From Nitrospira sp. KM1 (GTDB lineage Bacteria; Nitrospirota; Nitrospiria; Nitrospirales; Nitrospiraceae), in assembly GCF_011405515.1 (NCBI RefSeq), contig NZ_AP022671.1, positions 992,001-1,056,000 of the forward strand: a stretch of DNA of 64,000 bases, given 5' to 3'. The notes under the pieces are model-generated. The model did not search any database, was not told where the DNA came from, and saw only the letters and a program-made list of their open reading frames with translations. Positions 60,968 to 64,000 of this stretch are shown here, in pieces. Each line of letters starts with the position of its first letter. Positions within the stretch are counted from its first letter, which is position 1. A program made the translations under genes and the position numbers.

Positions 60968-62476
60968 ATGAATGAAATTGTCCTCATTGCCCTGCGAAGG
61001 CCGTATACCTTCGTCGTTATGTCCATTCTTATCGTGCTGTTGGGCACCAAGACGGTGCTGCACATGCCGACCGACATCTTCCCGAATATTACGATTCCGG
61101 TCACCTCCGTGGTCTGGATTTACTCCGGTCTGCTGCCGCAGCAGGTGGAAGGACGCATCACCTATCTGTTCGAACGCTTCCTGACCTCAACGGTGGAAGG
61201 CATCAAGTACATTCATAGCCATTCCTACTTCGGCAGCAGCATCACCAATATTTATCTCCAGGACGGAGTCGACGTGGGAAGAGCCGAAGCGGATATCGTG
61301 GGCATCGCGCAGAATGTCGTGAAAGCTCTGCCGCCCGATATCTCCCCGCCCATGGTCATGCGTCTCGCACCATCCTCCATACCGGTGGCCATGCTCCAAA
61401 TCAGCTCCGATAAAATGACGCCCGCGGAGCTCTATAATCTTGTCTATATGCGAATCCGCCCTCTCCTCGTGACGGTGCCGGGCATCGTCCTGCCCCACCC
61501 ATATGGCGGCCAGGACATGCAGGTCATGGTCAACCTCGATCAGCAGAAATTACTCGCGAGACAACTTACTCCCGCGGACATTCACAATGTCCTGATGAAG
61601 CAATATCTCGTGCTGCCGGCGGGTGACATCAAGATCAAGCAAACCGATTGGATCGTCCTGACGAACGCATCACCGTTGAACATTGATCATTTCAACGATA
61701 TCCCGGTCAGGCGGGAAGGCAATGCCTATGTCTATCTGCGTGACGTCGCCACGGTGCAGCTCATGGGACGGGTGCAACAGAACGCCGTGCTGGTGAAAGG
61801 CAAACAGACCGTCATTCTCGTCGCGATGAAGAGCACGGAGGCCTCCACCTTAGACGTGGTTGATGGCATCAAGAAGATGATCCCGCGCGCCGAGCAAATC
61901 TCTCCGGAAGGCGTGGAGATCAAGCTCCTCGACGACGCCTCGACCTTCGTAAAGGATTCGATCTCGGACGTCCTGCATGAGATGCTGATGGCCGGCGCGT
62001 TGGTCGGCCTCATTGTGCTGTTACTGCTCGGATCATGGCGAGCCACGCTCATTGTCTGGACATCGATTCCACTCTCCATTCTGACCGCAATCATCGGCCT
62101 GCATCTGCTCGAAGAAACCATCAATGTCATGACCTTGGGAGGACTGGCGCTGGCCGTCGGCATTCTGGTGGACGATGCGACCGTCATGATCGAGAATATC
62201 GATCGCCATATCGAAATGGGCAAGCCGCTCGAGACGGCCATCGTCGACGCGGCCAATCAGATCGTCGTCCCGACGCTCGTCGCAACGCTCTGCATTGCCA
62301 TCGTCTGGCTCCCGCTCTTCGAACTTGGCGGGGTCGCCGGCTACCTGTTCAAACCCATGGCTGAAGCCGTCATCATCGCCATGATTGCATCCTTCATTCT
62401 GTCGCGTACGCTGGTACCGACCATGGCTAAATATTTGATGAAGAGTGAACATGCCGAACATGCCGAACCCGCCTGA
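60968..62476 (+). CDS. RND efflux permease, N-terminal half
   Basis: 502 residues. N-terminal helix MNEIVLIALRRPYTFVVMSILI, porter domain (AVMRLAPSSIPVAMLQIS), then a block of membrane helices holding the proton-relay acids of helix 4 (ILVDDATVMIEN). It ends soon after helix 6 (AMIASFILSRTLVPTMAKYLM) with EHAEHAEPA. AcrB-type pumps are about 1030 residues, so this is the first half. The second half continues in another frame overlapping by 26 bp. Confidence 0.88.
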   Translation: MNEIVLIALRRPYTFVVMSILIVLLGTKTVLHMPTDIFPNITIPVTSVVWIYSGLLPQQVEGRITYLFERFLTSTVEGIKYIHSHSYFGSSITNIYLQDGVDVGRAEADIVGIAQNVVKALPPDISPPMVMRLAPSSIPVAMLQISSDKMTPAELYNLVYMRIRPLLVTVPGIVLPHPYGGQDMQVMVNLDQQKLLARQLTPADIHNVLMKQYLVLPAGDIKIKQTDWIVLTNASPLNIDHFNDIPVRREGNAYVYLRDVATVQLMGRVQQNAVLVKGKQTVILVAMKSTEASTLDVVDGIKKMIPRAEQISPEGVEIKLLDDASTFVKDSISDVLHEMLMAGALVGLIVLLLLGSWRATLIVWTSIPLSILTAIIGLHLLEETINVMTLGGLALAVGILVDDATVMIENIDRHIEMGKPLETAIVDAANQIVVPTLVATLCIAIVWLPLFELGGVAGYLFKPMAEAVIIAMIASFILSRTLVPTMAKYLMKSEHAEHAEPA

Positions 62477-64000
62477 ATCTCACGGACAGACCGGCGCTGC
62501 GCCGTCAGGGAACATTTTCGTCCGGTTCCAAAAGGGGTTCGAGCGCCGCTTCAATCGGTTCCGGGAACGCTACGGCGAGCTGCTCGAACTGTCGATCGCC
62601 CATCGCAACACCTTCGTCACAATCTCTTTGGCCGTTGCCCTGGCCTCCTTGTCCCTCTTTTTCTTCCTCGGACGCGATTATTTTCCCGAGATCAGGTCTG
62701 GAATTATTACCATGCATATGCGGGCACCCCTCGGAACACGTATCGAGGTGTCAGGACGCATTGCCACGTTGGTCTCGAATAGTATCGAAGAATTACTGCC
62801 CGGTGAGGTCGAAAACGTCGTCAGTAATTGCGGCCTGCCGGTCGGTCCGCATAACCTCGCGTTCATTCCGACGCCGACGATCGGCTCTCAAGACTGTGAC
62901 TTGACGATCCTTTTGAAGGATGAAAAGTCTCCGGTATGGGACTTCCGCCGTATCCTCCGCAAGGGATTGAGGGAACGCTATCCCGGCACTGAATTCACGT
63001 TCCAACCGTCCGATCTGACCGCAAAAATTCTCAACTTCGGGGCTCCGGCGCCGATCGATGTGCAGGTCAATGGGCCGGACGTGTACCCCAGCTACGAGTT
63101 CGCCCGCAAATTAGTGGGCAAGTTTCGCGAGATCCCCGGAGCCGCGGACGTGGTGATCCAGCAAACGATGCGCACCCCCACGCTCATGGTCGAAGGCAAT
63201 CGCACCTTTGGACTCGGCGTCAACAGAACTGAAAAGGATATTGCCGACAATCTGCTCATGACGACCGCCGGCAGCCAACAGGTGGACCAGGTCTACTGGC
63301 TCGACCCCAGTACCGGCATGTCCTATCTGATCAATGTCTATACGCCACAACCGCAGATCAACAGCGTCAACAGTCTCAATACCATTCCGGTCGACTCATC
63401 GGATAATTCCTCCAACGATCGTTCGGTGCAGCTTCTGGGCAATTTGGCGAATATTACAGCAGAGGGAACACCGGGCGTGGTCACGCACGGGAACATCATG
63501 CCATTGTTCAATATCTATGTCTCCGCCGAAGGACGTGACCTCGGTGGGGTCTTGGCGGATGTGCAGGAGGTGACGAAGAGCATGGAGCACGAACTCCCTC
63601 GCAGCGCAGCCATCGAAATTCACGGCCAGGCCTCGCTGATGCATGACGCCTATTTCGAACTGATCTTTGGACTGCTCACCGCAGTCGCGCTGGTCTATCT
63701 CCTGATCGTTGTCAACTTCCAATCATGGCTTGATCCGTTTATCATCATTACAGCCTTGCCAGGCGCGCTGGCGGGCATCGCCTGGTCGCTGTTCCTGACC
63801 CACACCCGGCTGTCAGAACCCGCGCTGACGGGCGCAATCATGACGATGGGTACGGCAACTGCGAATTCGATTCTCGTCGTTTCCTATGCGCGCGAGCGGC
63901 TCGAAGAGCACGGCAATGCCATCCAGGCCGCGATCGAGGCCGGAACGACCCGCTTCCGTCCGGTGCTCATGACAGCTTCGGCCATGATCATGGGGATGGT
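62451..64000 (+). CDS. RND efflux permease, C-terminal half (partial)
   Basis: The frame from ATG 62451 (or 62460) is open to the window end, at least 516 residues. It has a linker (VRFQKGFERRFNRFRERYGEL), a helix at HRNTFVTISLAVALASLSLFFF, a second porter domain (YFPEIRSGIITMHMRAPLGTRIEV) and further helices (ALVYLLIVVNFQSWLDPFII). This is the normal second half of an RND pump. The two frames may be a natural split gene or a frameshift near the GAACATGCC repeat at 62448-62465. Confidence 0.85.
   Translation, partial: MPNMPNPPESHGQTGAAPSGNIFVRFQKGFERRFNRFRERYGELLELSIAHRNTFVTISLAVALASLSLFFFLGRDYFPEIRSGIITMHMRAPLGTRIEVSGRIATLVSNSIEELLPGEVENVVSNCGLPVGPHNLAFIPTPTIGSQDCDLTILLKDEKSPVWDFRRILRKGLRERYPGTEFTFQPSDLTAKILNFGAPAPIDVQVNGPDVYPSYEFARKLVGKFREIPGAADVVIQQTMRTPTLMVEGNRTFGLGVNRTEKDIADNLLMTTAGSQQVDQVYWLDPSTGMSYLINVYTPQPQINSVNSLNTIPVDSSDNSSNDRSVQLLGNLANITAEGTPGVVTHGNIMPLFNIYVSAEGRDLGGVLADVQEVTKSMEHELPRSAAIEIHGQASLMHDAYFELIFGLLTAVALVYLLIVVNFQSWLDPFIIITALPGALAGIAWSLFLTHTRLSEPALTGAIMTMGTATANSILVVSYARERLEEHGNAIQAAIEAGTTRFRPVLMTASAMIMGM

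Overview
The window looks like part of a Nitrospira-type (Nitrospirota, nitrite-oxidising) chromosome carrying one integrated mobile element. The lineage is inferred from a periplasmic chlorite dismutase of the Nitrospira type, a cytochrome P460, a tRNA-Ser(UGA)-targeted island and the general gene complement. No rRNA or marker gene here proves it.

Backbone, left part (1-30224): a truncated Kup potassium transporter, a persulfide-dioxygenase-like metallo-hydrolase, a small stress cluster (AhpD-like protein, methyltransferase, AraC regulator, DUF985 cupin, DJ-1/PfpI protein), an RNB ribonuclease, a CPA1 antiporter, a 2OG-Fe(II) oxygenase, a Sel1 lipoprotein, a ProA homologue whose catalytic cysteine is replaced by alanine, an NTP/NDP-type transporter, L-threonine aldolase, an oxidative pentose phosphate pair (gnd, zwf), a pair of genes (HEAT-repeat protein, HD-GYP phosphodiesterase) that seem to share an N-terminal domain, an OmpH/Skp chaperone, a rhodanese, a PA0069-type radical SAM protein and serS.

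Mobile element (30225-55885, 25,617 bp between repeats): just after serS lies a truncated 5' piece of a tRNA-Ser gene, and the intact tRNA-Ser(UGA) is 25.6 kb further on. The two share a 44-bp repeat with one mismatch. Between them are, in order: a decayed parDE remnant; a four-gene SOS-type cassette (LexA-like repressor-peptidase, ImuB-like inactive Y-family polymerase, DnaE2-type polymerase, DUF72 protein) behind a promoter with a palindromic operator over the start codon; a haem and oxidant-defence island (truncated haemoglobin, outer-membrane protein, cytochrome c, MsrA, SelO, cytochrome P460, a shortened Crp/Fnr regulator, chlorite dismutase, a small monooxygenase, a GlxA-type regulator); a MobC/relaxase pair with an IncP-like nick site; a set of intact and broken toxin-antitoxin modules; a cluster of hairpins; an excisionase-like protein; and a tyrosine integrase. 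There is no coupling protein or type IV secretion system, so this is best read as an integrative mobilizable element. The integrase frame runs into the tRNA gene. In the predicted circle it would instead end at 30305, just before a hairpin terminator.

Backbone, right part (55935-64000): an XRE-cupin regulator, a small YtxH-like membrane protein behind a palindromic operator, a maltose-O-acetyltransferase-type acetyltransferase, an orphan ModA-like binding protein, and an RND efflux pump split into two overlapping frames and cut by the window end.
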